Part shown: piece by piece, positions 44,194-53,186 of the stretch
How the letters are laid out: the number at the start of each line of letters is the position of its first letter
How positions within the stretch are numbered: position 1 is the stretch's first letter
Assembly: GCF_002008315.2 (NCBI RefSeq)
Contig: NZ_MVDG02000001.1
Location: 434,001-498,000, forward strand
DNA length: 64,000 nucleotides
DNA from: Arthrobacter sp. KBS0703
GTDB taxonomy: Bacteria > Actinomycetota > Actinomycetes > Actinomycetales > Micrococcaceae
Reading direction: 5' to 3'
Translations under genes and position numbers: made by a program
Notes under the pieces: model-generated
Databases searched by the model: none
The model's input: only the letters and a program-made list of their open reading frames with translations
Told to the model about the DNA's origin: nothing

Positions 44194-44245
44194 GCGCAAA
44201 ATCCCTGTCGACACCGGAATTCCGGTGTCGACAGGGATTTTGCGC
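44194..44245. repeat. Perfect 52-bp palindrome downstream of map
   Basis: Arms 44194-44217 and 44222-44245 are exact reverse complements, and the centre AATT is itself symmetric, so there is no unpaired loop. It begins 24 bases after the map stop and ends 48 bases before the next start. No T tract. Confidence 0.9.
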
Positions 44246-44293
44246 ATCGCGGGGCATTACCGGCGTCGGCAGGGGGAGCGTCAGGGGGGCAGA

Positions 44294-45280
44294 ATGGTGC
44301 CCATGGGAGCGACGGGATCCATCACCGATGTGCCGGGCCTGCGGGTGGGGCACCGGCAGAAGAACGACGGCGGCTGGCTGAGCGGCGTGACCGTGGTCCT
44401 GCCGCCGCCGGGGACCGTCGGCTCGGTGGACGTCCGCGGGGGAGGTCCCGGCACCCACGAGACCGACGCGCTGGACCCGACGACGCTCGTTCCCACCGTT
44501 GACGCCGTGGTGCTCACCGGCGGCAGCGCCTACGGCCTGGTGACCGCCCACGGCGCCCAGCGCTGGTGCGAGGAGCAGCGCCGAGGCTTCGAAGTCCAGG
44601 GCGGCGTGGTGCCTATTGTCCCGGCCGCAGCCATCTTCGACCTCGGCAGAGGAGGCGACTTCAGCGCCCGCCCGGACGCCGAGATGGGTTACGCGGCAGC
44701 AGCCGCCGCCGGTGCTGAGAAGGACGGGCACGACGTCGAACGCGGCAACGTGGGAGCCGGCACCGGAGCGGTCATCGGGCGGGGCAAATTCAAAGGCGGA
44801 GTGGGCACGGCTTCGGTCACGCTGGAGAACGGCGTGGTGGTCGGGGCACTGGCTGTAGTGAACGCGCTGGGCCTGCCGTTCGCCCCGCCGGCTGAGCCTG
44901 CCGAGACCCGGGGCGAAGCTGCCGGGCCCGGTGATTTCGACAAGCCCAATCGGCGGCCGCCGCTCAACACCACGCTCGTGGTTGTCGCGACCAACGCGGC
45001 GCTGGACCCGGCCGAGTGTAAGCGCACCGCTTCCGCCGCCCACGCCGGACTGGCCCGGGCGCTGAACCCGAGCCACACGCTGGCGGACGGGGACACGGTG
45101 TTCTGCCTCGCCACCGGCGCGGCCGCCCTGGACCGGACGACGCAGGCTGTCCGGCAGGTGAGTCTCATCACCCTGCAGAGTGCGGCAGCCGACGTCGTAC
45201 GCCTGGCGATCCTGGACGGGATCCGCAGCGCAGCGGCCGTGACCACGGCCGCGGGCACTTTTGATGCCTACGGTTCCTGA
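44294..45280 (+). CDS. P1 family (S58) peptidase, DmpA-like
   Basis: 328 residues from ATG 44294, which has a G-rich ribosome binding site (AGGGGGG); the longer reading frame would run through the palindrome. ITDVPGLRVGH at the start, VVLTGGSAYGL, GAGTGAVIGRGKFKGG and the autoprocessing-type segment NTTLVVVATNAALD match the Ntn-hydrolase-like P1 family of aminopeptidases/amidases. These self-cleave into two chains before a nucleophilic Ser/Thr; here the candidate is Thr after the Asn of NTTL. Physiological substrate unknown. Confidence 0.85.
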   Translation: MVPMGATGSITDVPGLRVGHRQKNDGGWLSGVTVVLPPPGTVGSVDVRGGGPGTHETDALDPTTLVPTVDAVVLTGGSAYGLVTAHGAQRWCEEQRRGFEVQGGVVPIVPAAAIFDLGRGGDFSARPDAEMGYAAAAAAGAEKDGHDVERGNVGAGTGAVIGRGKFKGGVGTASVTLENGVVVGALAVVNALGLPFAPPAEPAETRGEAAGPGDFDKPNRRPPLNTTLVVVATNAALDPAECKRTASAAHAGLARALNPSHTLADGDTVFCLATGAAALDRTTQAVRQVSLITLQSAAADVVRLAILDGIRSAAAVTTAAGTFDAYGS

Positions 45281-45331
45281 TGCGTCCGGATTTGATGCGC
45301 ACGGCGGCGATCTGCGCTAACATGGCTGGAT

Positions 45332-45360
45332 TTAACATTCCGGACCAAATGCCGTAATGT
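45332..45360 (+). promoter_or_regulatory. Putative infA promoter
   Basis: TTAACA (45332-45337), a 17-base spacer and TAATGT (45355-45360), 130 bases before infA. Confidence 0.5.
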
Positions 45361-45490
45361 TGCTTGTTGGTTGTCTGCCCTGCCACGCCCATTTGCGGCC
45401 GGAGGGCGACGGTCAATCAAATCAAAAAACGTCCGTAGTCATGCCCGGTGCAATCCGGAGGGCTGCGGCAAACAACAGTTAGCGGAGGAT

Positions 45491-45712
45491 ATGGCCAAGA
45501 AGGACGGGGTCATAGAGATCGAGGGCGTAGTGACTGAGGCGCTGCCCAACGCGATGTTTCGTGTTGAGCTCACCAACAAGCACGTCGTTCTGGCACACAT
45601 CTCTGGAAAAATGCGTCAGCACTACATCAGGATTCTCCCTGAGGACCGGGTAGTGGTGGAGCTGAGCCCTTACGACCTGACACGTGGTCGTATCGTCTAC
45701 CGCTACAAGTAA
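45491..45712 (+). CDS. infA: Translation initiation factor IF-1
   Basis: 73 residues, ATG behind GCGGAGG. It is a single OB-fold protein that blocks the A site during initiation. [20 protein letters not shown] and the C-terminal [15 protein letters not shown] are complete. rpmJ follows after 62 bases. Confidence 0.98.
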   Translation: MAKKDGVIEIEGVVTEALPNAMFRVELTNKHVVLAHISGKMRQHYIRILPEDRVVVELSPYDLTRGRIVYRYK

Positions 45713-45774
45713 CCGTTGGGCGGCCAGAGCAATTGCCGAGGGCCGGACCAACTGCTATCACGCAAAGGAACGCC

Positions 45775-45888
45775 ATGAAGGTCAAGCCGAGCGTCAAGCA
45801 GATCTGCGAAAAGTGCAAAGTGATCCGCCGTAATGGCCGGGTCATGGTGATCTGCGAGAACCCGCGCCACAAGCAGCGCCAGGGCTAA
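45775..45888 (+). CDS. rpmJ: 50S ribosomal protein L36
   Basis: 37 residues: [19 protein letters not shown] then [18 protein letters not shown]. It is the zinc-ribbon (C+) form: Cys-X2-Cys, then Cys and His. Preceded by AAAGGAA. Canonical place between infA and rpsM. Confidence 0.97.
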   Translation: MKVKPSVKQICEKCKVIRRNGRVMVICENPRHKQRQG

Positions 45889-46061
45889 TTCCCTTTCCGG
45901 GAATCCCTGGGTTGCTAACCCACGCAAGTAAATAAAGGCAGCACAAGCTGAACTGGGACGTATGAGCCCGGACAGCTAACCCCCGGTCGGAGGCTGGGGC
46001 CGCACTGACAGTGCGGGTGTACTGCCTACGACCTCCGGTTTATTCAAGGAGCACTGCCACT

Positions 46062-46436
46062 ATGGCTCGTCTCGCTGGCGTAGACATTCCCCGCGAAAAG
46101 CGGCTGGAAATTGCGCTTACTTACATCTACGGCGTGGGCAAGACCCGTGCACACGAAACCCTGGCTGCCACCGGCATCAGCGCTGACGTCCGGGTCAAGG
46201 ACCTGACGGATGCGCAGCTGGTAGAGCTGCGTGACTACATTGAAGGCAACTACAAGGTTGAGGGTGACCTTCGCCGCGAAGTGGCAGCAGATATCCGCCG
46301 CAAGGTTGAGATCGGCAGCTACGAAGGCCTGCGTCACCGCAAGGGCCTGCCCGTACGCGGACAGCGTACGAAGACCAACGCCCGTACCCGCAAGGGCCCG
46401 AAGCGTACCGTCGCCGGCAAGAAGAAGGCCCGTTAA
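46062..46436 (+). CDS. rpsM: 30S ribosomal protein S13
   Basis: 124 residues, ATG behind [26 protein letters not shown], the helix-two-turn-helix and the basic tail [20 protein letters not shown] are conserved. It contacts P-site tRNA. A small hairpin (AAATCGC 46455-46461 with GCGATTT 46466-46472) lies between it and rpsK. Confidence 0.98.
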   Translation: MARLAGVDIPREKRLEIALTYIYGVGKTRAHETLAATGISADVRVKDLTDAQLVELRDYIEGNYKVEGDLRREVAADIRRKVEIGSYEGLRHRKGLPVRGQRTKTNARTRKGPKRTVAGKKKAR

Positions 46437-46538
46437 GTCCCCATTTGCCCCCTAAAATCGCTGACGCGATTTCAGGGAACCCGGCAATGGTGGGAACAAG
46501 CGATCGCTTTCCCCCGATAACTTTCTGTAGGAGAAAAA

Positions 46539-46940
46539 ATGCCCCCGAAGACTCGTGGCGCGGTTCGCAAGCCGCGTAAGAAGGACAAGAAGAATATCGC
46601 GCTTGGCCAGGCGCACATCAAGAGCACCTTTAACAACACCATCGTGTCCATCACGGACCCGAACGGTGCTGTCATCTCCTGGGCTTCCGCCGGTGAGGTT
46701 GGATTCAAGGGCTCACGTAAGTCCACCCCGTTCGCTGCACAGATGGCTGCCGAAGCTGCTGCCAAGCGTGCGCAGGAGCACGGCCTGAAGAAGGTTGACG
46801 TGTTCGTCAAGGGACCGGGATCCGGACGCGAGACCGCCATCCGTTCGCTGCAGGCCGCTGGCCTCGAGGTTGGCTCCATCCAGGACGTCACCCCCGCCGC
46901 GCACAACGGCTGCCGTCCGCCGAAGCGCCGCCGCGTCTAA
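46539..46940 (+). CDS. rpsK: 30S ribosomal protein S11
   Basis: 133 residues. It is a platform protein near the E site. [20 protein letters not shown] and the C-terminal [18 protein letters not shown] are conserved. In many bacteria rpsD follows; here the next gene is rpoA. Confidence 0.98.
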   Translation: MPPKTRGAVRKPRKKDKKNIALGQAHIKSTFNNTIVSITDPNGAVISWASAGEVGFKGSRKSTPFAAQMAAEAAAKRAQEHGLKKVDVFVKGPGSGRETAIRSLQAAGLEVGSIQDVTPAAHNGCRPPKRRRV

Positions 46941-46957
46941 GCCTTTCCGCAGTCGGA

Positions 46958-46990
46958 GCTTGCCCGGACCCTTACCGGGTCCGGGCAAGC
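46958..46990 (+). terminator. Strong hairpin between rpsK and rpoA
   Basis: Perfect 14-bp GC-rich stem (46958-46971 with 46977-46990), 17 bases after the rpsK stop and without a T tract. It may lower read-through into rpoA. Confidence 0.6.
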
Positions 46991-47036
46991 CCGCCGCGTT
47001 AAGTCTTCAGACCGATTTTCCACCACCTGTGTTGCG

Positions 47037-47047
47037 TCATATAGCGG
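47037..47047 (+). repeat. TCATATAGCGG element in the rpoA leader
   Basis: The same 11-mer occurs twice before rpoB (12098-12108 and 12183-12193). Here it lies 23 bases before the rpoA start. Confidence 0.6.
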
Positions 47048-47070
47048 ATGCTCGCCGAAAGGAAACCTAA

Positions 47071-48081
47071 GTGCTCATTGCACAGCGCCCCACCCTCTCC
47101 GAAGAGGTCGTCTCCGATAACCGCTCCCGTTTCATCATTGAACCGCTGGAGCCGGGCTTCGGTTACACCCTCGGAAACTCCCTCCGCCGTACCCTGCTCT
47201 CCTCCATCCCCGGTGCCGCTGTAACCAGCATCCGGATCGATGGCGTGCTGCACGAGTTCACCACGGTTCCGGGTGTCAAGGAAGATGTCACCGAGATCAT
47301 CCTGAACATCAAGAACCTGTCTGTGTCCTCCGAGCACGACGAGCCGGTTGTTGCTTACCTGCGCAAGCAGGGCCCCGGAGTCGTCACCGCCGCGGACATC
47401 GCTCCGCCGGCCGGCGTCGAGTTCCACAACCCGGATCTGCACATTGCCACGCTGAACTCGAAGGGCAAGTTCGAGCTCGAACTGACCATCGAGCGCGGCC
47501 GCGGCTACGTTTCGGCAGCTCAGAACAAGTCCGGCGACGCCGAGATCGGCCGTATTCCGGTTGACTCGATCTACTCGCCGGTGCTGAAGGTTACTTTCCG
47601 CGTGGAAGCCACCCGTGTTGAGCAGCGCACCGACTTCGACAAGCTCATTGTCGACGTCGAGACCAAGCAGGCCATCGCCCCGCGCGATGCTGTTGCTTCG
47701 GCAGGTACCACCCTGGTGGAACTGTTCGGTCTGGCCCGCGAGCTGAACACCGCAGCTGAAGGTATCGAGATTGGCCCGTCGCCGACGGATGCTGCCCTGG
47801 CAGCAGACATGGCCCTGCCGATCGAGGATCTGGACCTCACCGTCCGTTCCTACAACTGCCTCAAGCGTGAGGGCATCCACACCGTGGGTGAACTCGTTGC
47901 CCGCTCCGAGGCTGACCTGATGGACATCCGCAACTTCGGTGCGAAGTCCATCGATGAGGTCAAGGCAAAGCTGGTTGAACTGGGCCTGTCCCTCAAGGAC
48001 TCGCCTCCCGGTTTCGACCTGGCCGCCCGCGCCGCAGCCATCGAAGAGGACGACGCCGCGTTCAGCGACGACGAGCTCTAA
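47071..48081 (+). CDS. rpoA: DNA-directed RNA polymerase subunit alpha
   Basis: 336 residues, GTG start with GAAAGGA. The N-terminal assembly domain (residues ~10-230) has [20 protein letters not shown]. The C-terminal domain that binds UP elements and activators contains [20 protein letters not shown] and [20 protein letters not shown]. Confidence 0.98.
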   Translation: MLIAQRPTLSEEVVSDNRSRFIIEPLEPGFGYTLGNSLRRTLLSSIPGAAVTSIRIDGVLHEFTTVPGVKEDVTEIILNIKNLSVSSEHDEPVVAYLRKQGPGVVTAADIAPPAGVEFHNPDLHIATLNSKGKFELELTIERGRGYVSAAQNKSGDAEIGRIPVDSIYSPVLKVTFRVEATRVEQRTDFDKLIVDVETKQAIAPRDAVASAGTTLVELFGLARELNTAAEGIEIGPSPTDAALAADMALPIEDLDLTVRSYNCLKREGIHTVGELVARSEADLMDIRNFGAKSIDEVKAKLVELGLSLKDSPPGFDLAARAAAIEEDDAAFSDDEL

Positions 48082-48158
48082 CAAGCAGATCTTGGCCGGC
48101 GGGCTGGATGCACCATGTTGTGCGCAGCCCACCGGCTTCCATATGAGGAGAAACAATT

Positions 48159-48746
48159 ATGCCTACCCCCACTAAGGGTCCGCGCCTCGGAGGCGGCCCG
48201 GCTCACGAGCGTCTCATGCTCGCGAACCTGGCAGCAGCACTGTTCGAGCACAAGCGGATCACCACCACGGTCACCAAGGCCAAGCGCCTGAAGCCGTACG
48301 CAGAACGCCTGGTCACCTTCGCCAAGCGCGGCGACCTCGCTTCCCGCCGCCGCGTGCTCGGCCTGATCAGCAACAAGGGCGTCGTCCACGAGCTGTTCAC
48401 CGACATTGCACAGGCAGTGGAGAACCGCGATGGCGGCTACACCCGCATCACCAAGATCGGCAACCGTAAGGGCGACAACGCTCCCATGGCTGTCATCGAA
48501 CTGGTCCTCGAGCCGGTTTCCGCCAAGCAGGCCGTTGTAGCCGAGGCTACTTCCGCTGCCAAGCGCGACGCCGACAAGAAGGAAGCCGCTGCTGCTCCGG
48601 CCGCAGAAGAAGCTCCCGCCGAGGCTGAGGTCGCTGAGACCGAAGCTGCTCCGGAAGCCGAAGCTGCCGAGACCGAAGCTGCTGCAACCGAAGAGGCTCC
48701 GGCCGCTGAGGAAGCTGCTGACGAGTCCGCAAAGGACGCGAAGTAA
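48159..48746 (+). CDS. rplQ: 50S ribosomal protein L17 with acidic tail
   Basis: 195 residues against about 120-140 usually. The L17 core ([20 protein letters not shown] and [20 protein letters not shown]) ends near residue 125; the last ~70 residues are Ala/Glu-rich ([20 protein letters not shown]). Ribosome binding site AGGAG. Its terminator lies at 48788, inside the next gene's 5' end. Confidence 0.97.
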   Translation: MPTPTKGPRLGGGPAHERLMLANLAAALFEHKRITTTVTKAKRLKPYAERLVTFAKRGDLASRRRVLGLISNKGVVHELFTDIAQAVENRDGGYTRITKIGNRKGDNAPMAVIELVLEPVSAKQAVVAEATSAAKRDADKKEAAAAPAAEEAPAEAEVAETEAAPEAEAAETEAAATEEAPAAEEAADESAKDAK

Positions 48747-48777
48747 TTCGCTGATTCCTTCACATAGACTTAGGTCT

Positions 48778-49668
48778 ATGAACGACCAAAAACCCGCGGC
48801 CCCCGTTTTGGGGGGCGGCGGGTTTTTGCGTATCCGGCTTGATTTGGCGTACGACGGCGGCCCCTTCAGCGGGTGGGCCCTGCAGCCGGGCCTCCGCACA
48901 GTCCAGGGAACCCTGGAGGAGGCGCTGGAGCTGCTTATCCGGCGTCCCGTCCGGGTCACCGTCGCGGGACGGACGGACGCCGGCGTGCATGCCCGCGGCC
49001 AGGTGGTCCACCTCGACCTCACGGAGGCCGAGTGGGTGGGACTGAACCGCGGTGCGGAACTCGATCCCGCCGTCGCGCTCTTGCGCAGGCTCCGCGGCGC
49101 GCTCAGCCGGGGGCTGGGGGACCTGACCGGTGCGATCGTGGTGCACCAGGTGTCCATAGCCCCGGAGGGCTTCGACGCCCGGTTCTCGGCCCTGTGGCGG
49201 CGCTACAGCTACCGCATCGCAGACGGTCAGGCGTTGTGGGACCCGCTGGGCCGCTACGACACGCTGTGGCGCAAGAGCCCGCTGGACGTTGACCTCCTTA
49301 ATGCCGGTTCGGTGCAGCTGCTGGGCCTGCAGAACTTCCTGTCCTACTGCAAGCCGCGCGAGGGGTCCACCACCATCCGCGAACTGCAGCGCTTCGAATT
49401 TGCCCGCGGCGAGGACGGCGTCATCGTGGCCACGGTCCAGGCGGACGCGTTCTGCCACAACATGGTGCGCGCGCTGGTGGGGGCCGCGCTGTATGTGGGG
49501 GAGGGCGTGGAACCGCCGGGCTGGCTGCACGAGCGGTTGCTCGCCAGGAAGCGTGACTCCCGTTCGGTGCTGGCGGCGCCGCACCCGCTGGTGCTGGAAG
49601 AGGTGGCCTATCCGTCCGACGACGAGATGCTGGCCCGGGCCGAGCTGACGCGGGCCCTGCGGGAGTAA
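48778..49668 (+). CDS. truA: tRNA pseudouridine synthase A
   Basis: 296 residues as drawn. TruA modifies U38-40 in the anticodon arm. The catalytic Asp is in VAGRTDAGVHARGQVVHL; FDARFSALWRRYSYRI and DAFCHNMVRALVGAAL are further family motifs. The start is uncertain: ATG 48778 has no ribosome binding site but follows a TAGACT box by 7 bases (possible leaderless message), and the terminator hairpin of rplQ covers codons 4-17. The conserved family sequence begins only at LRIRLDLAYDGG, so a TTG at 48826 is an alternative. Confidence 0.9.
   Translation: MNDQKPAAPVLGGGGFLRIRLDLAYDGGPFSGWALQPGLRTVQGTLEEALELLIRRPVRVTVAGRTDAGVHARGQVVHLDLTEAEWVGLNRGAELDPAVALLRRLRGALSRGLGDLTGAIVVHQVSIAPEGFDARFSALWRRYSYRIADGQALWDPLGRYDTLWRKSPLDVDLLNAGSVQLLGLQNFLSYCKPREGSTTIRELQRFEFARGEDGVIVATVQADAFCHNMVRALVGAALYVGEGVEPPGWLHERLLARKRDSRSVLAAPHPLVLEEVAYPSDDEMLARAELTRALRE
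48788..48827 (+). terminator. rplQ terminator overlapping the truA 5' end
   Basis: Stem of AAAAACCCGC with GCGGGTTTTT plus inner GC pairs (48788-48804 with 48810-48827), loop GTTTT, ending in five T bases: a complete intrinsic terminator 41 bases after the rplQ stop. Confidence 0.88.
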
Positions 49669-49772
49669 GTCCTTAAGTTAGCTCGTTCTGAGGGTCATGA
49701 CTCAATTTCCCGAACGCAGCTAGTAGGCTGAGGCGCAGTCTTTAGTCATGCGGTCCTTACAGGGGGTAAGGG

Positions 49773-50639
49773 ATGAATGATCGTCGCGTTGTGGTCGTTA
49801 TTGAACAGGATGAGGAAGTCCGGGCCCTTTTGCGGGCCACGCTGGGGGATGCCGGTTTCGAGGTGCACTTTGCCGCCACCGGGGCGGCCGGCATTGAGCT
49901 GGTGCGTGCCAAGCAGCCGGATACTGTCACGCTGGACGTGGTGCTTCCTGACATCAACGGGTACGAGGTGGCGCGGCGCATCCGGGAATTCAGCCACACC
50001 TACATCATCATGCTCACGGCCCGCAGCAGCCTCCGCGCCACCATCAGGGGCTTCGACGCCGGGGCTGACGACTACATCGTCAAGCCGATCCGCCCGCGCG
50101 AGCTCCGGGCCCGCATTGACGGGATGCTGCGCCGGCCACGGCGGTTGCGAACCGTGGCGCCGGTTCCGGGCTCGGCCCTGTTGGCCCCGGTGTCGGTTCT
50201 GCCCGTGGTGGCAACGGCAGGCTCGACGGCGACTGCCGCAACTGGGGTGGAGGGCTCGACGGCGACAGCCGCAACTGCGGCGGCGGGCTTGACGGCGACA
50301 GCCGGCTCCAGTTTCGAGCACAAGGGCCTGCGGATCGACAGTGCAACACGCGCGGCCAGCATTGGCGGCAGGTCGCTGGCGCTCACGCGGACCGAATTCG
50401 ATCTGCTGCGCATCCTTCTGGAAAGAGGCAGCGGCGTGGTGACCAAAACGGAACTGGCCGGGCTGCTGGGGCTGGTGCAGCAGGAAGCCGCACAGCCCGG
50501 CGCTGCCGCCGCCGGCACGCGTGACCCCGGACGATTGATCGAGGCCCACGTAGGGAACCTGCGGCGCAAGCTCGGGGACGACGCCAGGCGGCCCCGGTGG
50601 CTCAAGACGGTCCGCGGGTCCGGGTACACGCTGGCCTGA
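49773..50639 (+). CDS. OmpR/PhoB-family response regulator with repetitive linker
   Basis: 288 residues. The receiver domain (1-120) has EQDEEV acidic residues, phospho-acceptor Asp55 in VTLDVVLPDINGYE and Lys104 in DDYIVKPIRPRELRAR. A Thr/Ala-rich linker of about 60 residues contains 11-residue repeats. The C-terminal winged helix (LALTRTEFDLLRILLERGSG, ending LKTVRGSGYTLA) binds DNA. It is a paralogue of the regulator at 53187, sharing most receiver residues, including position 55. The next gene encodes a HATPase protein. Confidence 0.92.
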   Translation: MNDRRVVVVIEQDEEVRALLRATLGDAGFEVHFAATGAAGIELVRAKQPDTVTLDVVLPDINGYEVARRIREFSHTYIIMLTARSSLRATIRGFDAGADDYIVKPIRPRELRARIDGMLRRPRRLRTVAPVPGSALLAPVSVLPVVATAGSTATAATGVEGSTATAATAAAGLTATAGSSFEHKGLRIDSATRAASIGGRSLALTRTEFDLLRILLERGSGVVTKTELAGLLGLVQQEAAQPGAAAAGTRDPGRLIEAHVGNLRRKLGDDARRPRWLKTVRGSGYTLA

Positions 50640-50738
50640 CGGGGCGTGTCCGGGACGCTCCAGATGTGCCCCTGCAAACAGGGGAGTGACTGGGAAAAGC
50701 CTAAGAAAATGCCAAGGGCGCAGGCGCACGGTAGAGGC

Positions 50739-51224
50739 ATGAAATCACTATCAAGCGACGAGGTTGTCGCAGTCCGAGGCGTTCTTACTGATACGCATCC
50801 GGTCGATTTCTATGCGCTTGGCGTCGCGGGGGCGATTGACCGATTGACCCTTCCGTTGCGCGAACGCGGAGTCGTGGTGCACCTGGAAACGCCGCACCAC
50901 GGCATGGAAGTCGACCGGAAGTCCGCGACGCTGCTGTACCGGGCGGCGCAGGAGCTCTTGAGCAATGTCCACAAATTCGCGGAGGCATCCGCCGTGACGG
51001 TCCGGTTGGGCTGCGTTAGCCTTCCCGCCGAGAGCCACGCCGTCCAGCTCAAAGTGTGCGACGACGGCACCGGGTTTGATGTGCACGCGGCCACGCACGG
51101 CAGGCATTCCGGGATGGGGCTCCGGCTCATGCGGCTGGCCGTGGGCTCGGTGGGGGGCCAGATGGTCATCGACTCGTCCGGAGACCGGGGAACGTGCGTG
51201 ACCATAACGCTGCCGCTGGACTGA
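50739..51224 (+). CDS. Stand-alone histidine kinase-like ATPase (HATPase) protein
   Basis: 161 residues from ATG 50739; in-frame upstream starts (50646 GTG, 50709 ATG) would extend it. It contains only the ATP-binding half of a NarX/ComP-type kinase: N-box QELLSNVHKFAEASAVTVR, G1 CDDGTGFDV and G2 HSGMGLRLMRLAV, ending GTCVTITLPLD. No phospho-acceptor His box, no membrane segment and no sensor domain are visible. It could be an anti-sigma-like or partner-dependent kinase half; inference only. It sits between two response regulator/kinase genes. Confidence 0.75.
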   Translation: MKSLSSDEVVAVRGVLTDTHPVDFYALGVAGAIDRLTLPLRERGVVVHLETPHHGMEVDRKSATLLYRAAQELLSNVHKFAEASAVTVRLGCVSLPAESHAVQLKVCDDGTGFDVHAATHGRHSGMGLRLMRLAVGSVGGQMVIDSSGDRGTCVTITLPLD

Positions 51225-51269
51225 ACGTTCTGCTGCGTTAGAGTGCGGCGGCGCTGGCCTACAGCGCCC

Positions 51270-52937
51270 TTACAGTGCCGCGGCGCCTTCCACCGGAAGA
51301 GTAACGGTGAACGTCGTGCCGGCACCGGGTGTGCTGGCGCAGGAGATTTTCCCGCCGTGCCGCTCCACGATGGTCTTGGTAATGGACAGTCCGAGGCCCA
51401 CGCCGGGGATCTCAGCCTTCCGGGCGGCCTGGGTGCGGAAAAACCTCGTGAAGATCCGGGCCGATTCCTCTTCGCTGATGCCCATCCCGGTGTCCTGGAC
51501 CTGCAGCTCGACCCAGCGATCGGTGCTGCTGGCACGGACGGTTACTGCACCGCCGTCCGGCGAATACTTGATGGCGTTCGAAACGAGATTGTCGAGGGCC
51601 TGGGCCATGCGGAGCGGATCCGCGTGCGCCCACAGGGGAACCGGAACGTCGGCTCTGAGCGAGACGTTGGTGGCATCGGCCTGTGCTTGGGCGGACCCGA
51701 TGGTGGTCTCGATCAACCCGGCCAGGTCAGTCCGCCGGGGATGGACGGCCAGCACGGTTGAGGCCGACACCAGCAGATCCGACACGAGGGAGAGGAGCCG
51801 CTCGGCGTTGCGCTGCACCACCTCGAGCCGCTGCACGCCGGCGGAGGACAGGCCATCCGCCTCATCGAGCACCAGATCGACGTTGCCGAGGACGGACATC
51901 AGCGGGCTCCGGAACTCGTGGGAAACGTTGGAGATCAGCTCTTCCTTGGCGGTCAGCGCTTCCACAAGGCCCGTGACATCGCTGTAGACGACGACGGCGC
52001 CGCTGGACCCGCCGTCGTCGTTCTTGATAATCCGCGCAGCGGTTGAAACGGCGCGCTGCGCCGACCCCTCGCCGATCCACACCAGGTAGTCCGCGAACGT
52101 TTCGCCCGCCACCGCCCGGCGTATGGGCCGCTTGTCCGCAGGAAGCGGCGTCACCTTGTCCTGGCCGAACAGGAGCTGCTCGGATTCCGGGACCGGGACT
52201 GATGCGCCAGTGGATGCAGCCTGCTGGAAATCCTTCTGCTGGCCGTTGACCAGCACTTTGTGGCCGTCGGCGTCCACGGCGACAATACCGACGTCGATCG
52301 TGTCCAGCACCGTCTTGAGCAGCCGCTCGCGGTTCCTGCTTTCGACGAGCAGTTCGCGGAGTTCGGCGTCCTTTTTCTCCAGCCGCAGGCGCTGCACCCT
52401 GACATTGGCGCTGGCGAAGCGGATTGCGAGGGATACGGCCAACATCATGAGCGGAAGCAGAATTACCGTGGCGATGTCCGAAGGTGAAATTCTGGGAAAC
52501 TTTTGTACCACCGTGGGTATGGCGATGAGTAACGGCCCAAAGAAACTCAGGACAATCGTCGTCCGCGCGTAGGCGCCCGATGCCGACAACCAGATCACGG
52601 GGAATATGGCCAGCACAGCTAGTCCGGCAACAGCCGGAACCGCTCCATTGCGGGCGAGCCCGATCACCACAAGGTCAAGAATTGGTATTACGAGGTACGC
52701 ATTGGCTGGCAGCCGTTCCCACGGAACCAGGAAACAGGAAAGGAACAATGCAACCATCAGGATGATGGACGCGATAAACACGCCGTTGTCTATCAAGGTC
52801 GGCCAGACCGCGGGGGCGGCAATCGCCAGCGCGCCAAGGATTAGCGTCACCGGAAGCTGGCAAAGCGCAACCTGCAAACGAGGCCCAAGGCGCCTGAAAA
52901 AACGGTCGGTGTCCCGGACCAGCAGCTGCTCACCCAT
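51270..52937 (-). CDS. Membrane sensor histidine kinase with PAS-like domain
   Basis: About 555 residues from ATG 52937 (AGAAGG upstream). Around six transmembrane segments fill residues 20-180, then a coiled-coil-like helix (RVQRLRLEKKDAELRELLVE), a PAS-like region (about 205-320), the H box ELISNVSHEFRSPLMSVLG and a HATPase with NAIKYSPDGG, DTGMGISEEE and GVGLGLSITKTIVERHGG. It is divergently arranged with the OmpR-type regulator at 53187, its likely partner. Confidence 0.92.
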   Translation of the reverse strand: MGEQLLVRDTDRFFRRLGPRLQVALCQLPVTLILGALAIAAPAVWPTLIDNGVFIASIILMVALFLSCFLVPWERLPANAYLVIPILDLVVIGLARNGAVPAVAGLAVLAIFPVIWLSASGAYARTTIVLSFFGPLLIAIPTVVQKFPRISPSDIATVILLPLMMLAVSLAIRFASANVRVQRLRLEKKDAELRELLVESRNRERLLKTVLDTIDVGIVAVDADGHKVLVNGQQKDFQQAASTGASVPVPESEQLLFGQDKVTPLPADKRPIRRAVAGETFADYLVWIGEGSAQRAVSTAARIIKNDDGGSSGAVVVYSDVTGLVEALTAKEELISNVSHEFRSPLMSVLGNVDLVLDEADGLSSAGVQRLEVVQRNAERLLSLVSDLLVSASTVLAVHPRRTDLAGLIETTIGSAQAQADATNVSLRADVPVPLWAHADPLRMAQALDNLVSNAIKYSPDGGAVTVRASSTDRWVELQVQDTGMGISEEESARIFTRFFRTQAARKAEIPGVGLGLSITKTIVERHGGKISCASTPGAGTTFTVTLPVEGAAAL

Positions 52938-53186
52938 TGCGGCGGCACCTTCTATTCTGTTTTTTCGCACCGCAGGGCGGCGCCTGCATAAACCAGGGCA
53001 TGAAGCCCATTATGCACGGCAATTCTTCAGCAAACGCAGAGACCGTTGTGTCGGCAAGGTAACGGGCCAAAAGATATCGAGAATAAAGGGTGTCCAGTCC
53101 ACTTCACGTTGTAGCGTAGGTATTCTGGGAACGCTTCCCGCATTGCGCTGGGCTGTGCGGTGGTATTGCCGGATTTGAGGACAGCA

